In this document: piece by piece, positions 1 to 13,100 of the stretch | Layout: each line of letters begins with the position of its first letter | How positions within the stretch are numbered: position 1 is the first letter of the stretch | Assembly: GCA_016801885.1 (NCBI GenBank) | Contig: CM028889.1 | Span: 14,261,001-14,325,000, forward strand | Source: Toxotes chatareus | Lineage: Eukaryota; Chordata; Actinopteri; Toxotidae | Direction of reading: 5' to 3' | DNA: 64,000 nucleotides | Program-made: the position numbers and the translations under genes | The notes under the pieces: generated by a model | What the model saw: only the letters and a program-made list of their open reading frames with translations | What the model was told of the DNA's origin: nothing | Database searches by the model: none

Positions 1-2520
1 CATTCTGTAATGTTGGTGCCAAGGTAGAAAGTATTCAGCTGAAACAGACCTGTGGAAAATCTTCAAGCCAGTGTAGGTTAATTAATTTTCTATAAGGACA
101 GATGGTACCTGTCATCCTTGTCCCTCTGCAGCTCCTCAGGTATCTGACTCTATGTATGATGGGTTAGGATTTTGACGGCTGTTCGTACAGAGTATGGTTG
201 TTAAGTCCGTCCTGACCAGCTAACCAATCACATGCACATTTCAATGCACTGCTGTCCATTGCCTGAGTGGGCGAGCCTTTAGAGCCACTTCCTTTGTTCA
301 CAGCACTATGGTTACAATGTGGAACCTTCATTCTATACCACACCTCAGTGATACAGGCTATGGAGTGATGCAGACATTAAAGACACCCCCCTCCAGTCTA
401 ATCTATCACTGTGGTTATTACAGTCTTGGCCACAATGGGACTGACCTTCACCAAAATTCAATGGATCTGTGTGACACAAACATACCAATCCATCAACAAA
501 ATCATCAGGTTTTGCCATCAACAGGCTCATCGAGCATATCACATCACTATTACTTGAGGAAAAAAAAGAGAAAAAAACCCCACTGTGGTGCAAAACTGCT
601 TCTACTAATAAATATACTTATGTGTGTAGATAGACAAATAAATGCAGAAATATATTCATTCCACATGAAGATTTGGAAGATGTAAAAAAAATGTCATATA
701 GTTGTACTAGTGCTGCATTTAAACATATTAAAAAAACCCTTTTTAAATGTTGGACCAACAATTAAAAAGACAGCCCTTTCTTAGAGTTTAGATTTTTGCG
801 GATATTCCTTATTCCAGCGACAATCCACATTAACAAGCTGAGTTCAGTTCTCACTTTGTCATTTCATCAGCATTTAAGCTGCTGTAACCACAACCACCAC
901 TGTCATTAAAAAACAGCCCCTTTCTATTTATTACCAAGAGTGTCTGTGACCTCCAAACCACAGCTTTGGAAATGTTGGTAGGTTTCTCTTATTTGGACAG
1001 AGGAAGTCAATTAATTCATAAATACTTTAGCACATTTACAGTAAAGCGAGGGGAAGATGGCTATTGATTGATCCCACTAACACAGCAGCACTCCCCCTCT
1101 CTGCAAGTAGAGTACCTTAATGAAGCAGGGGCTTTTCTTAACCAAGAATAATGCAATCAGAAAACACAGGAAAACATAACGATTTTTATCTTCGCTTAAG
1201 TGGAGAAGGACTTGGAATATGAATTGGCTTGCTGTAAGGAGGATCTTAGGGCCCAATAATTGGTATCTGACTAATATCAGTGACGGTAACTATATATGAT
1301 TTAAGTACAAAACAAAGCTATGGGATTAAATTATGCAAAATAAGGATTAATTTACACTTTTTCTTTTGAAAAGATGTACATTTTTGAAGCAAACTGATGA
1401 ATATGAAATATGAAAGTGTGTAACTACAATGGAAAATAAGATAGAAGGATGTTTCATGGAAAAGAAATAGTAAAGCTGGATGGCTCCAGAACCCCCTGTA
1501 CTGACCTCTGTGAAAATTTGGTGAAACAGCAGAAAAAAGTGACCTCATTTTTACAGCACTAAGACGGTCACACTTATGGCGACCCAAACAGACCTGAGCA
1601 TCACAGAACTCAGCACTTCACAGAAGTAATTTTCACTCTCTGGTCACAAACAAGAAGTGATAATGCAGAATCTGTGAAAAATGTCAGCAAAAGTTTAAAA
1701 AAGCTTTTCATCATCTTTCTTCTGTCCGTAGGAAAACAACCACCATATTTCATAGCTCCCTGACAGGGAAACTGGTAATTGAATGGATTAGTCTTTTAGC
1801 TCAGCAGTGGAAGAGAAACCCCTTCCATTGGAAACAGCTTTCCTATCAGGAAAGTCTATGCTCATTGGGCTATTACGCCTGCTTAGGGTTATGAATTACT
1901 GGCAGGCCATCAGCCAAGCAATATCTCAATAGAATAAAATATGAATGTACTTTGAAGCCGATTTTATGCCGTTTAAAAACCCATGCAGATAAATGGACGT
2001 GTGAAACGCTTCTAAGGCCGACTAATGTGGGAAATATCGAGCTAAGTAATTGGAGTGGTTTCATCAATAAGCTTGGGAAAGTGGATCATTACAGTGAAAT
2101 GTGATTAACACAGAAATTGTAGGGTAGAGTGGAGAGGCATATAGGGAAATGGAATAAAACAAGTGTACTACATAATTTACATAGTGCAGATTACTGTTGA
2201 TTAAAAAATTATGAGAGGATTGTACAAACTAATCGAACATGATGTAGTGATGGTGACTTTAGATTGTCATGTGGAATGTGTTTCTATTTACCCGATGCAA
2301 TAGAAATGCCTTTTCTGATTAATTTTTCACTTGATGCACCAGTTTGTAAGTCATTCTTCTTCCCTAACTGTGCACACAGGTGCATTGCTCTGCAGCAAGC
2401 TAAACACACTTCCAAAGGTTAAAGTTCAGTGGAAATCTTTACTGGAGGGAACTGTGAAACAGTGAGATGATGGTTATTAGAAGTCAGAAAAAGATACCAA
2501 AAACAAGAGTTAGACCAAAC
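1..2520. other. Non-coding unique sequence, no gene recognised
   Basis: AT-rich single-copy-looking DNA with stop codons in every frame at short intervals. An open frame at 308-685 (125 codons) has low-complexity lysine-rich sequence and no domain I recognise, so I treat it as chance. No tRNA, rRNA or transposon ends were seen. Short A-runs occur at 549-576 and 685-745. The stretch 1735-2085 is listed separately as a possible regulatory block. Confidence 0.6.
1735..2085. promoter_or_regulatory. Candidate conserved non-coding block
   Basis: Balanced composition, no simple repeats and a high density of homeodomain-like TAAT/ATTA cores (for example GGTAATTGAATGGATTAG near 1770-1790 and TATGAATTACTGGC near 1890) inside otherwise AT-rich DNA. 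That texture is typical of vertebrate developmental enhancers, but the call is inference from composition only; an alignment to other fish genomes would decide it. There is no coding frame longer than about 65 codons. Confidence 0.22.
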
Positions 2521-2790
2521 ATATTGGCTGTGTCCAAAGTCACTCTCTCCACTATATGGGTGCTCTATACTAACCCTCCATTATTTTCTCAGAATGTCTG
2601 AATTTTGAATGTGATATTTATGCTCTAAATAATGGCCTAAAAAATCCATCTGCTGCCATACAGCAGAGAAGTAATGCAAATTTTCAGTGTCTTCTAATTT
2701 TTCAGCTGTGCACAAATTATTCTGTGACTATAGATTGTACAGTAGATGTGTAGTAACCAAAGACATTTTCCTCATCAGCCACCTTTGAAA
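2520..2790. repeat. Possible degenerate dispersed repeat
   Basis: The segment starting near 2528 (TGTGTCCAAAGTCACTC, then CACTATATGG) resembles the start of an abundant teleost dispersed repeat that begins with a TGTCCGAAATCACTC-like string. The copy is eroded and I do not see a matching opposite end, so the boundaries are approximate and the assignment is tentative. Confidence 0.3.
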
Positions 2791-3034
2791 ATAGTTTTTA
2801 TTCTAAATGAATATTTTGACAACTCTATATTTAACTAAATAATGGCTAGAAAATTTATAAACAAAACAAAATTATGAAACAGAAAAACCACACACTGCTT
2901 CCCCTGTATCACTGAAAGAGTTATAAATTCAAACTTCTTTATACTCATGCCATCTTCACATTGTACAATGGCAAAAGAATGCTTTTTAGCACACATTGAT
3001 AATACCACCCCTCTCTGTTTTTACAAACACAGCC

Positions 3035-3056
3035 AAAAAAAAAAAAAAAAAAAAAA
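3035..3056 (+). repeat. Poly-A tract (22 A)
   Basis: An uninterrupted run of 22 adenines. It lies only 7 bases upstream of a perfect 15-bp hairpin. It could be a mononucleotide microsatellite or the tail of a small retroposed fragment; no target-site duplication was recognised. Confidence 0.93.
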
Positions 3057-3063
3057 GTCATGT

Positions 3064-3095
3064 GACATGTGGGACTGCTTGCAGTCCCACATGTC
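3064..3095. repeat. Perfect 15-bp inverted repeat with 2-nt spacer
   Basis: GACATGTGGGACTGC (3064-3078) is followed by TT and then its exact reverse complement GCAGTCCCACATGTC (3081-3095). The palindrome breaks immediately outside these limits (T opposite T). The stem is too short for a microRNA precursor and there is no U-run after it. It could be a fold-back created by template switching or a dimeric protein-binding site. The structure is certain; a function is not. Confidence 0.95.
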
Positions 3096-3289
3096 TTCTG
3101 GGAGCATTTGTGAAGGTTCATATGCCTCTGTTTTATTCAGTGTACCAGTTGTTTTACATGTAGATCTTATTAAATGTCTGTCCCCATTTGCAAAATATAC
3201 AATATGGGGGAAAGAGTGTGAAAATGAGCGAGGGGAGAAATATTGGATCATAAGTGTCCGTGTGTGTGAGTGTGTGTGTACACAGGCAG

Positions 3290-3540
3290 GGCCCATTTGT
3301 TCTCAGCAGAGCCCCTGGAGCAATCAGTCTGTCAACGGAGGTGGAGCCCAGCTAATTTCCCACTCCTTCTCCCTCCCCTCACTCGTTCCCAAGACGGATG
3401 CTTTGGGTAATAAGGCTAATCAATACACTTCCTTGCAGTCCTCCCCACCCGCCCTCTCCCAGGACGTTATCAGCCGTTTGTCATCAGGAATGTCACTTGT
3501 TCTTATCGGGCATCACCATCTTGTTGGCTACTCATGTCAC
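3290..3540. promoter_or_regulatory. Candidate conserved non-coding block
   Basis: A GC-balanced stretch between two CA-rich regions, with motif-like strings such as AAGGCTAATCAATAC, CAGGACGTTATCAGC and CATCACCATCTTG. An open frame crosses it from 2947 to 3585, but that frame also reads through the poly-A run and the CA-rich DNA and has no domain, so coding is unlikely. Regulatory status is inference only. Confidence 0.22.
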
Positions 3541-3665
3541 ACACACATACACAAGCATGAGGAGGCCCATGCATACATGCAATAATGTTATACATACATG
3601 TTATACATACTGTAGGCACACATACACACACACATGCTAACACTTGCACACACAAACAAATTGCA
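3540..3665. repeat. CA/ATAC-rich low-complexity stretch
   Basis: Interrupted CA and ATAC repeats, including the duplicated string GTTATACATACAT near 3587-3612. It forms a shoulder to the long CA microsatellite downstream. Confidence 0.7.
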
Positions 3666-3812
3666 TATTTGCACTACTAAATATTAAAAACACATTCACA
3701 CATAAACAGTAATCACCTGCCATTTACCCCACACTCTGACATACAAAATTGAGCACCATAATGCACAACAATACACACAATGTGACATATGTCCTACCCA
3801 TGCACACACACC

Positions 3813-3816
<4 letters not shown>

Positions 3817-3890
<74 letters not shown>
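3817..3890 (+). repeat. (CA)37 microsatellite
   Basis: 74 bases of uninterrupted CA dinucleotide. The open frames on both strands across it (poly Thr-His and poly Cys-Val) are artefacts of the repeat. Likely highly polymorphic in length and prone to left-handed DNA. Confidence 0.98.
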
Positions 3891-3893
<3 letters not shown>

Positions 3894-3984
3894 CCCAGGC
3901 AGTGATGAATAGACACATGGGTGTTCTGTGACAGGTTACACATGCACAGTGGTGTCAGGATCTATACGGAGAAATTAATCAACA

Positions 3985-4145
3985 ATGACAACAGCGTTGG
4001 TGGCTCCCAACTCCAAGCCCACAGCTCAACATGCTGTAATTTGCCCTGTATGATTACCCAAGGGTCCTGGGGGTGACTGGCAACCCCTTCTTAATTAATT
4101 AAGCATTGTGCCTGCAGGGAGGGATCTCAGGAGGGCCATGGAGAG
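3985..4145. promoter_or_regulatory. Candidate conserved non-coding block with TTAATTAATTAA
   Basis: A GC-balanced block containing the palindrome TTAATTAATTAA at 4091-4102, a double homeodomain core, flanked by GGGTCCTGGGGGTGACTGG and GCCTGCAGGGAGG. The composition contrast with the flanks is clear; enhancer function is inferred. Confidence 0.25.
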
Positions 4146-4149
4146 GCAC

Positions 4150-4880
4150 AGACACAATGTCTTTACCTGAAGTCATCTTTTTGTATAAGAATTATCTGAA
4201 AAGTTCTGTAGCTTCATCTTATCTTTTATCACATAAATTAGCTATTTTATCAACAACAATAGTAGAAGAATCCTAATGAATTTGTGTAGCATGGCAGTTT
4301 TAGTCTTTGAAATGTACAATACTCTGGGATCACCCACCCTAGTAAAGATAAACAAATGATTAAAGACCTCTTGTCACCAAGAAAAAAATGTAGAAGGTAA
4401 CAATAATGAAAAAAAAAAAAAAATTAACGGTTGTTAACATTATTTTTATAGCGTTAGCTGTTAATTAACGGTCAGTTGTCATATTAAAAACTGTAGAACA
4501 ACATACAATCACACTCAAATTGAGTGAGAAGATCAAAAAGGCAGTGAACAGTGAAAATATGCAGTTGGTAAATCAGAATGACAGGGATATTGATATAAAA
4601 ATTTATGAAGGCCTTTTATTTATTTATTTATTCAATAAATTAATCACACAACAGTAAAGTCCGTTTGTTGGTCCATTTTCCTTTGATTTTACTTTAAGCT
4701 CCCTGTCGCTCAAACTGCCTCAGGCAGTTAAAAACAGGCCTGAGGCCCTCAGAGGACACACTCAGTCTCAGCCAGCAGGGGAAGAAGTAGAGGAAGTTGA
4801 TGCCATTCACTTAATCAGAGAGTTACTTGAGTCTTGGACAGGAGCTCGACAGCTATGCTCCCTGGCAGGTAGAGGTGAAA
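4150..4880. other. AT-rich non-coding sequence, nothing recognised
   Basis: Contains an A-run near 4410-4424, a TTTATTTA-type run at 4616-4633 and scattered TTAACGG strings near 4425-4475. No gene or transposon ends seen. Confidence 0.5.
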
Positions 4881-4883
4881 AGC

Positions 4884-4884
<1 letters not shown>

Positions 4885-4914
<30 letters not shown>
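4885..4914 (+). repeat. (TC)15 microsatellite
   Basis: 30 bases of perfect TC dinucleotide followed by TTTCTTTTTATTATT. A homopurine/homopyrimidine tract that could adopt triplex (H-DNA) structure. The Arg-Glu and Ser-Leu open frames over it are artefacts. Confidence 0.97.
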
Positions 4915-4921
<7 letters not shown>

Positions 4922-5039
4922 TTATTATTCCCTCCTGGCATGGATGTTGATTGGCTGTGGGGGTGGTCCATTCCCAAGAGGAGACAGAGATGGGAGGAGG
5001 TGGGAGGTTGATGGTGTGTTGACATGTGACACTATTGTT

Positions 5040-5190
5040 TGCTTCCAATAATGATCGGGGGACTCCAGATGATATGGGAGCCTTTGATGGATGACTAATT
5101 TATCAGAAGCTGTCTTGGCCTAACGATTGTTAATGATGCCACTGGTGGCTTGGTTGGGGTTACCTGTCAAAGGGGAGGTGAACTTCACTG
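5040..5190. promoter_or_regulatory. Candidate conserved non-coding block
   Basis: A repeat-free block with strings such as CTTTGATGGATGACTAATTT and TAACGATTGTTAATGATG, and a clean composition change on either side. Regulatory role is inference. Confidence 0.2.
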
Positions 5191-5199
5191 TTTGGAACT

Positions 5200-8100
5200 T
5201 TTTGGTCCTTTTGCAAAAATATCTCCTCTGAGTCAAACTCAGTCTATGAATAAAGCACAGTCTTGTACCTTGGTGTCACTTGGGACAAGTTTTGTCCCAT
5301 GGTGTAAAATAATAAATTGAACATTCAGTGAAAACTTTTCATTCAGGATTTATTTATACTTGAACTAATATTCACCCTTGTGAACTTTGGACACCTAACT
5401 ATTTATACAGTATATATCTGTTGACACTATAATCATAAAAGAAAAACAATACAGTCATGACTATCTTTCATTGTTAGTCAGTTGAGCAAGGGAGTACACA
5501 GGGTTTCAATAAGAAAAACAAAGACTACTTTCAACAAAAGGACTTAATGTCTCTGTGGTGTGGAGACCATACCTTTCATCGTACAGTTGTTCCAAGGCCT
5601 CTGTGCCATTGTTCTCTTGGCTATCCCTCATTGGTTGTGGACCCCACTGGAAAACAGGTGAGGCAAAACAATCATGCAACCTCCCATCACTCTCTCCACA
5701 TTCAACAATAACACTCTGACTGTATCTTTCAGTAGTAAACACAGTCCTAACAGGCAGACCATGGGCGAACGTCGCTCCGGAAACAAATACATTGTTGGAG
5801 ACAGAGTAGGGAAATAAAAGACAGGGGCCAAAGCATATTGGAAATCGGAAAACAGCCCTCTTCTCCCTTTGAAAGAGTCCTGGCGATGAAAATATGTAAT
5901 ATAAATAAAGCTGTGGACGCTTTGAAAGCCAAAGCCTTCCTTCCTGGCCCAGTCCTCTGTGGAGGGAAACACCCACTTCTGAGCCCTTGCTCTTAAATTC
6001 CCAAAGACCACTCTGTCATCAGGGTCCCAACTGCTGCTTTCAAACACGCGATGGTCAGACTCACTTCCCGGTCTTGCTTTCTCTATCTGCCCAGCTCTTA
6101 GTCACTTTTGCCCCCTTTACTCTTTTATGTGTATCCCCCTCCCTGTACAGGAGCTTTCCTCCCAGTTATGTCTGCTTAAATACCCCCCAAACAAGCTCCA
6201 ATTATTTCACCCATGACGTGTTTGTGGCGACTGAGTGTCATGATGTCCGATCTCTCCGTTTGTGTTTTAAAGTGCTTCTGATATTGGAACCTGAGTGGCG
6301 GATGCAGGGAAAGACATAATGACAGATGACTGGCTGATTGGTGACAACTATAAAACAGCTCATTAAAGCAAAAACCACACTGTAGATTTGTTTTGAAACT
6401 GACTCCATGCTCCTTAGGTCTTGCATACTCTTGTATCAATTAACTGCAGACTCCTCATGAGACTGTCAAATAAAGCATGAACCAAAACATACTGAAAAAA
6501 AATGTGCCTAAAATGAACTACCAGTGAACAGTGACTTGCAGTAAATGTGTTTCTGTTTCACCCATCTCTGCAGATTGACAGTTTGTGGTGGTAAGTTGCC
6601 AAGCAACATAGTAATGTTTGTTAGACCTCAACAATACACACAGTGTGTTTTGGTGGGTCACAGTGAATTTAAACATAACTTGTGTTTGTTTACCAGAAAA
6701 CTTCACAGGGTGCCTTTAAGCAGCATCCTTTAGGGGTGATGGGTTGTGCTAGTGTTTACTTAAAAGAGCTGGTTAACATATTCACTCTCATGCACATACA
6801 CACACTGCATAGAACAATAGTGAGGTAAAAGGAAGATTTTTGTCTTTTTATGTGTAACATTGCCCAAAAAACTCCTGGATCATACATCAATTTCAGCCTG
6901 GGGCACAAGCTGGGCCCTGCGGTGACCCTCAGTGGCAGGGTCCCTAATGGCATCCACCATATTGGCTCAAACAGGACTGTGGTTTCTACAGAGGACAGGC
7001 CTTTTTGATCTATCGGCTGAGCTGGTGGAGCACATGGGTCAGGGTGAGAAACCTGCTCGTCAGGCCACTAGTCAGACCTGTGATGAACTCCGGTTAATTG
7101 CAACTGACTCCATGCCCTATCATCTTTTCTGTTTTTTGGTCATTTTGTCAAGCAGGTTTTTTTTCTTTCTTTTTTTCCGCTTATATTTTGCTGTGTCTAG
7201 CTCAGAGGTGGTCTGGAAGCAGAGGTTTTTTAACTTCAAACCACAAACTTGGATGAAGCAGATTCAAGTAATAATTTTTGTCCTCATAATATTTTACACT
7301 TGTAGTTAAGTTAGGAAAACATACTACATGTTGCATGAGAGAGCAAGTTTTGAATTTTGAACAGAACTTGTGCAGGTTTTTTTTGTTTTAATTATTTCAG
7401 TTGTTTTGCAAGTAAAATGAAATGATCAATCATCAGTCATCCTGAATTGTCACTGATAGGTAACTTTTGAAAAAGGTCAGTAAGTGCAGCTAGAATTTTT
7501 CCGTTTTTTGGTCATCTCGGACATGTTTCCCACGGTGAGCAGACCAGCTGCAGGAGGTGTGAATTTCTTTAAAAATGTTAAGGTGTCCGTCCAATATTTT
7601 TAGCATTATATATAATTTAAACTATGCTGCTCTTGCTTTTGTATTTTCATATTGTTCTGGCTTGTTTGTCAGACAGACCAAAAAAAAAAGACAATAACTC
7701 GAAAGTCCTTTATAGCTTCCTGCAAGAAGAAACCATTAAAGTGCAACACATTGTCTGGGGGTCAGGCTGAAAATGTGTGAGGAAGCGCATAGTAATCAAG
7801 TGAAAGAGACAGAAAAAAAAAACGCTTCGTGAGAAACAGACGTAAATAATAGACCAGGAAATGGAAGATCAAAGCTTCTGAGTCAGGCCCCCATTTGTTT
7901 TCATACTCACCCAGGCCTCGCAATAAAACACGCAAGAGTCACACTTCAGAGGGAGGGGGGTGATGCAAGGAAGTGCTGAAAGCGGTTACGTCCCATCCTG
8001 AGGATCCCGTGCCACTATCCCCATGTTAGGGAAAGGCGTCAGGTACAACACTGTTTACCAGGAAAAGGGACAAGCCGCACAAAAACGTCTACATCAGAGG

Positions 8101-9590
8101 TGACTCTCTCCTGTTAAACACAGACAGAGTGTGTTTATAAAATGTGTGTTTTCTTTTCGCTTAATGCTACTGTAGGTTCAAAACACAATGTGTGCTTTAA
8201 ATGGCACAGAGAGATCAAACTCAAAAATCAGAATGAACGTGTGTTTTCGTGCCTTCAAATAGGCGAGGTGGCGTCATTGGGTTTCTAAGAAATGGCACAG
8301 GATGAGTTTACAGCCAAGACAGCAAAACACAATACAAAACACACAGTTGTGAGACAACCACATACCCCACTTTCCACTGAGTCTCTGTGAAACAAATACG
8401 CATGCTTGCAGGTGGAAGGATGTTTTGCTTGTAATATACTGCTTTCTTCTATTTAATTGTGTTTTTCCATCTGAATCGCAGTCTGAAATCTGAGTAGGAG
8501 CTTACCAAGCTTCTTTCAGTTTAAAAAACAAAAAACAAAACACACTTTCAGATGCAGAGATAAATACCATTCATCTTAACTTAGTTTATTTCAAGGATTT
8601 ATTATTTATCTGCTAGCAGATATGGTCATGTTTAAGGAAAAGTTATGACTTCCCCTGTTATATCTTGGCATTCAGCTCTCCTTCTCATTCATTAAAATGG
8701 GATTTATCCATTGAGGAAGTGAAAGGGAAGATGTGTGTTAAAGTTAAAGACACACAGATTTTTTTTCTTTTTTTTAATGTAAAACTATAAGAAAGCAACA
8801 ATGAACATTTCATAATATTACTCCACTGAGTATAGTGGTTAGTCTCTTCGGAGGTCAAATACTAAATGTGGGCATTCTAGCTTTAGCTGGTTGGTCAGCA
8901 GATAGATCCCTAATAACGGTCTTGGGTTCTGATGTCTCTCTGACCTGCTCTTCCTCCATCTTCACCTGTCTTCAAATTATTCCTATGCAATTAATTATAC
9001 ATTACTGAAAAATCAGCTCAACAAAAACCTAATAATCAGTGACAAATTATCCTTTACCTAAAATTATCATCAGTACATTTCAGCTTTACTAAAAGCTGGT
9101 AAAATGGAGACAGAGGATCTATCTGGTGAGCTATCTAAACTGGTGAGCACACAATTAGGAAAAAAGTAATGAAAGTGCAATCAAAATGTGAGCATGTTGT
9201 CTATATAGAGGTGCATTTGTCCAGTTTTACAGCAGGGATAGGTGACTCAGTGGTTGCTGCCTGACACTGGCATCATTTCCTCATGTCCATCTCCTCCTGA
9301 AGTGTCCAACCTTATAGAGAAGTAATACGGCAATGTCCAGTAAATGTCTTTGGACTGAATTCCCTTTCACTGAGTGTGTATGTGACCTACAAAATCAATA
9401 GCATTTTGGCCCCTACTTGACTCTGACCTCAGTCTCTTAATAGTGTTTTGAAATGCAGGTAAATTAATTCTCTTTAATGGAGAACAAGGGGTCAGTGGAC
9501 TTTGATCCCATTTGGGCTAAAGGCTGGGAGAATTCCATTTAGCTTGCTGGAGTCTTGCAGGGTCGTATGTGTGTGTGTGCAAGTGTCAAA
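5200..9590. other. Non-coding sequence, no gene recognised
   Basis: AT-rich DNA with short T and A homopolymers (7157-7180, 7379-7390, 7681-7690, 7814-7824, 8758-8777). A 156-codon frame on the minus strand at 5506-5976 is the longest in this part of the window. It has no recognisable domain, overlaps a 139-codon frame in another phase, and is judged chance. A somewhat GC-richer stretch at about 7860-8060 might be conserved. No transposon termini seen. Confidence 0.5.
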
Positions 9591-9599
9591 TTGTGCCAG

Positions 9600-10150
9600 A
9601 CGGCCTCACTCTTCTTCTCAAGACCCCTGAATGATCCCCCTGGGTTCAATCCACAGGAACTAATAGCTATATTATGCACAATTTCAAGATAGATCCTGTA
9701 TGCAGATTAATTATTTTGCCATTACCATGACATCCTGTTATACAAATGTGTAAATATCCATCTTAAGCAGCTGAATTTGTCTAGCTCAAGTACTTCTATC
9801 ACGCCATGGAAATAAGCAATAGAGGCTGAGCAGGCAAGCTAGATGGATTTCATTGGGAGTCCATTGACATCCAAATAAATTCAAGTTTGGGGAAGCTTTT
9901 CCGACTGCACTGTAGATCTAGCTCACTGCGTCCCTTGCCTCTCCAGTCCATTCGTATTGATTGCAATCTCTCAGCCTTTTCCAATAAAGCTGGGTTCATG
10001 AGTTCATTATTACAAGAATGGAGGTGTAATTGGCTTTCAGGCATATAAGAGGCTATTTGCACTAATCTATCTGGTGGGGAGATGTTAACGGTCACTTTGA
10101 ATGGCACATAGTGAGCCAGCTTTGCTCTATGTTCCTGTGGTCTTGAAGCT
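9600..10150. promoter_or_regulatory. Candidate conserved non-coding block
   Basis: A long repeat-free stretch with many homeodomain/POU-like strings (TATGCAGATTAATTATTTTG near 9700, GGTGTAATTGGC near 10023, GAGATGTTAACGGTCAC near 10079). A 107-codon minus-strand frame at 9850-10173 covers part of it but shows no domain. A B-box-like GGGTTCAATCC at 9642-9652 lacks a partner A box. Enhancer identity is inferred from texture. Confidence 0.27.
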
Positions 10151-10159
10151 ATCAGGTCA

Positions 10160-13100
10160 GTCAGTAAGCACATAAAACAGACACACAGGCAAAGGAGTGT
10201 TCATCAAGAAAAAAGTGGCATTACAAAAATATAGGAGAAACAGTGGTAAGATGCACAACAGAACGCTAATTGTCACACACAAGAACATACAAACTGCACA
10301 AGATACAGACAGGGACATATCTAAAAATGTCCAAAATTAAAAGTTTAAATACATCCAGTGGAATGACACAAGTTTCACTATTTATTTGTAGTGTATCAGT
10401 AGTGATATACTTAAATAGTGATATACTTAATACTTAAAAGTCAAATTTGAGAAGAGATGTGATATTCTGTGGCTGCTTTGGAAGGAAACATTTACAGGCA
10501 AGTCCTGGGACATGTTTACTTAAATCTCAAATCTTTGTTGTCATAATTACAATGGAGAGTTCATGTACTAATGAAAATTTCAGAAACACTTGACTTCTAC
10601 ACAAAACATATTGATTTGATCAGGCATGACATGTTCCAGTAGTTGTAGCTTTCCCAATAGGAGGCGGTGAGGAGGTTTCTGCTGAGTGCTCATTAGTCAT
10701 ACCTGTGTTGGTTGGCACTGACTAAAAGAGTGTGAGCTCACACATTTCTAAAATAAATGCATGTATCCATGGTATTGTAAGTAACTCTGAAATAAATGTC
10801 CACTAAACAGCAGGTGTTACATTCACTAAATATCTTTAACAACCACCTCCCGTTAACTTCTATTTTCAGTGGAGACACACTGTGAGCTTATGTAAGACAG
10901 ATGTAAGCTGGAGATCGCACAGACCAGCATGCACCCTTCTTTTTTCCAGTTCCAATTGGCAAGACGGAGCCAGTGAGAAGGATTTCTCCTCTGCTTTCCA
11001 GCAGAGGGGTAATTTTTGGCCATAGGGGAGCAGGTGGGTTGGGTGTTTGAGGCAGGGGGAGGAGGAGCAATGGATAGATGGATGAGAGCTGGCGGAGGGA
11101 GGCCCAGCCGGTTGTGGAGACTTCCTATGATGAAAAGGTCAGTGGCACCTGTAAATCTGAGCAGCTGGAAGAAGTATGGGAGTGGGGGGAGGAAGAGGAA
11201 GGATTTTAGTGCTCAGCCAGCTCTCCACTGCCCCTGGTGATTAGCACACACATACTTTTGTATTATTATACTTGTGTGGATCTTATGCAGATTCTCCTCT
11301 ATTTACCTAGTCTAAATCTATTTCTTCCTCTAATCAAAGTCATAAACTCATCTCAAAATCCTAAACTAACTCCCCAAAAAGTCAGAACTGTCCAAAATGA
11401 CTTCAACTCTGTGAAGGTCTGAAAATTAAACTGCCTCTCAAATGGTAGTGAAAATACATGTTCACAAATACATTTATCAACATGTACAGCAGAGTTTTCT
11501 CAATAGCATTTCATTGCAGTGGTGATCAGAATGTTTCTTGAAATTTTGGAGGCTTTTCCCAGGGGAGGTTACACAACCATGCTCATAGTTGTGAAAATAG
11601 ATAAACACCTTTACAATTAGGTGAAAAGCAATTGTACTTTCTGTTTAGTCTTGAGGTTATTTCACCACTCATCATAGAAGCTTCCTCATTTCTGATGGAG
11701 CCCAAACTCCCTTTTGGACAATTCTGCAATACACAATCCATGTCCAGTGCCAGCACTGACTATACTGAAAGTAATGTGATGTTCATTTGGAGAGAAAAAA
11801 AAAGTATGTGGAGCTGATTAGGTGCAGTATTAAATTTATGAACAACAAACTGAAGATAATGGTAGGAACTATTTTCCCCGCTGTGAGGAAACAGAACATA
11901 AAACACACTGTTTAAGTAGTAATGCTGGCACAGTGATAAAATTGTTGATATATTTCAATCAGCGCCTCACACATACACCAGGAGAACACTTAATGTGAGT
12001 GCAGGTGCAGATACATTTGTGTTTAATCCAGCTGTGTGTGTGTGTGTGTGTGTCTGCCAGTGTCGATTTACTGCCCACCCCTCCAGGGCAGCTGGGTGGC
12101 AGTGCAGGGCAAAAAGGCCTGGTCAAGGCTGCTTCCTCCTCCTGCAACCCGAAAGGATACAGCCCGCTGACAGATACATGCTCTGAGCTGACAGAACTCT
12201 TCCTACTCCAAAATATGTACCCTTTACATTTGACACATTGTATCCAGAGTGACTTAACAAATGCACAGTGGCTGTTGTTCTTGCTTTGAACCTGCGACGT
12301 ATCTGCCACACAACAGCTACTCTTCTTATCAAGACAGAGAACCTGAAGAGGAACAAAACTAAGATTCAATGAAATTTTTTAAATAAAAAAGATTTCTAAT
12401 AATTTTTACAAATGATATTTTGAAAAAATGTAAATTTTCCCACTCAATGTGTTGAGATGTATATCATGCTGTTTATGGCACAATAATCATTAAACCTATA
12501 TCGAGTTCATTAAAGATTTTAGAAACTTTTCTTGTACACACAAAATTGTGCGCTTTACTTTTCCATATTGCTATGACTGTTTATTAGCGTGGCCTTTAAA
12601 TGCCATTTAATTAGAGACTGAGTTTCTTCCAGTTTTTTTTTCTTTAATCACTGCTTGAGTCATTTTTCTGATAATTCGACACTTTAATTGCAGAAAAAAA
12701 TTGCAATTTCATTGTTTAAAAAAAAAATTTTTTTTCTATTACAGACAACTGGAAAAATGTTTCACCTAGATTAGGACAGATAACATTTGAGCCTGAATAT
12801 GGGTAAGTATTTACAGCCACCCTACAGTAGCTGGCAGTCTATTGTATTTCTAGCTGCTATATTTAATCCCTGGATTGTCCTCCAAATACAGACACAGTGG
12901 TGGCCTGGAGTTAAACCACATTCTGAAGATGCACCCGAGGACAACAGACCCTCTACATTTCCAGGTATCAGTTGCAAGGAAACAATCTGTCCTGACCTTT
13001 TTTTATGACACACAGCCCACCTAGTATCCTGAAGTTGTCACTTATGATTATCTTTAGTGTTTGCACCCCCAACCCCACCCTCTTGCTCCTCCTGTGTTTT

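Noticed and set aside
3064..3095. MicroRNA precursor or rho-independent terminator.
   Set aside because: The 15-bp stem with a 2-nt loop is too short for a microRNA hairpin. There is no following T-run, and bacterial terminators do not apply to a vertebrate genome.
2947..3585. 212-codon plus-strand frame.
   Set aside because: It reads through a 22-A run (poly-Lys), a palindrome and CA-rich DNA. No domain is visible, and a 91-codon minus-strand frame covers the same place.
5506..5976. 156-codon minus-strand frame, the longest outside the satellite.
   Set aside because: No recognisable domain, overlapped by a 139-codon frame in another phase, ordinary non-coding composition and no splice or promoter context. 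Expected by chance in 64 kb.
9642..9652. tRNA B box GGGTTCAATCC.
   Set aside because: No A box at the proper distance and no T-arm stem; probably coincidental within a candidate conserved block.
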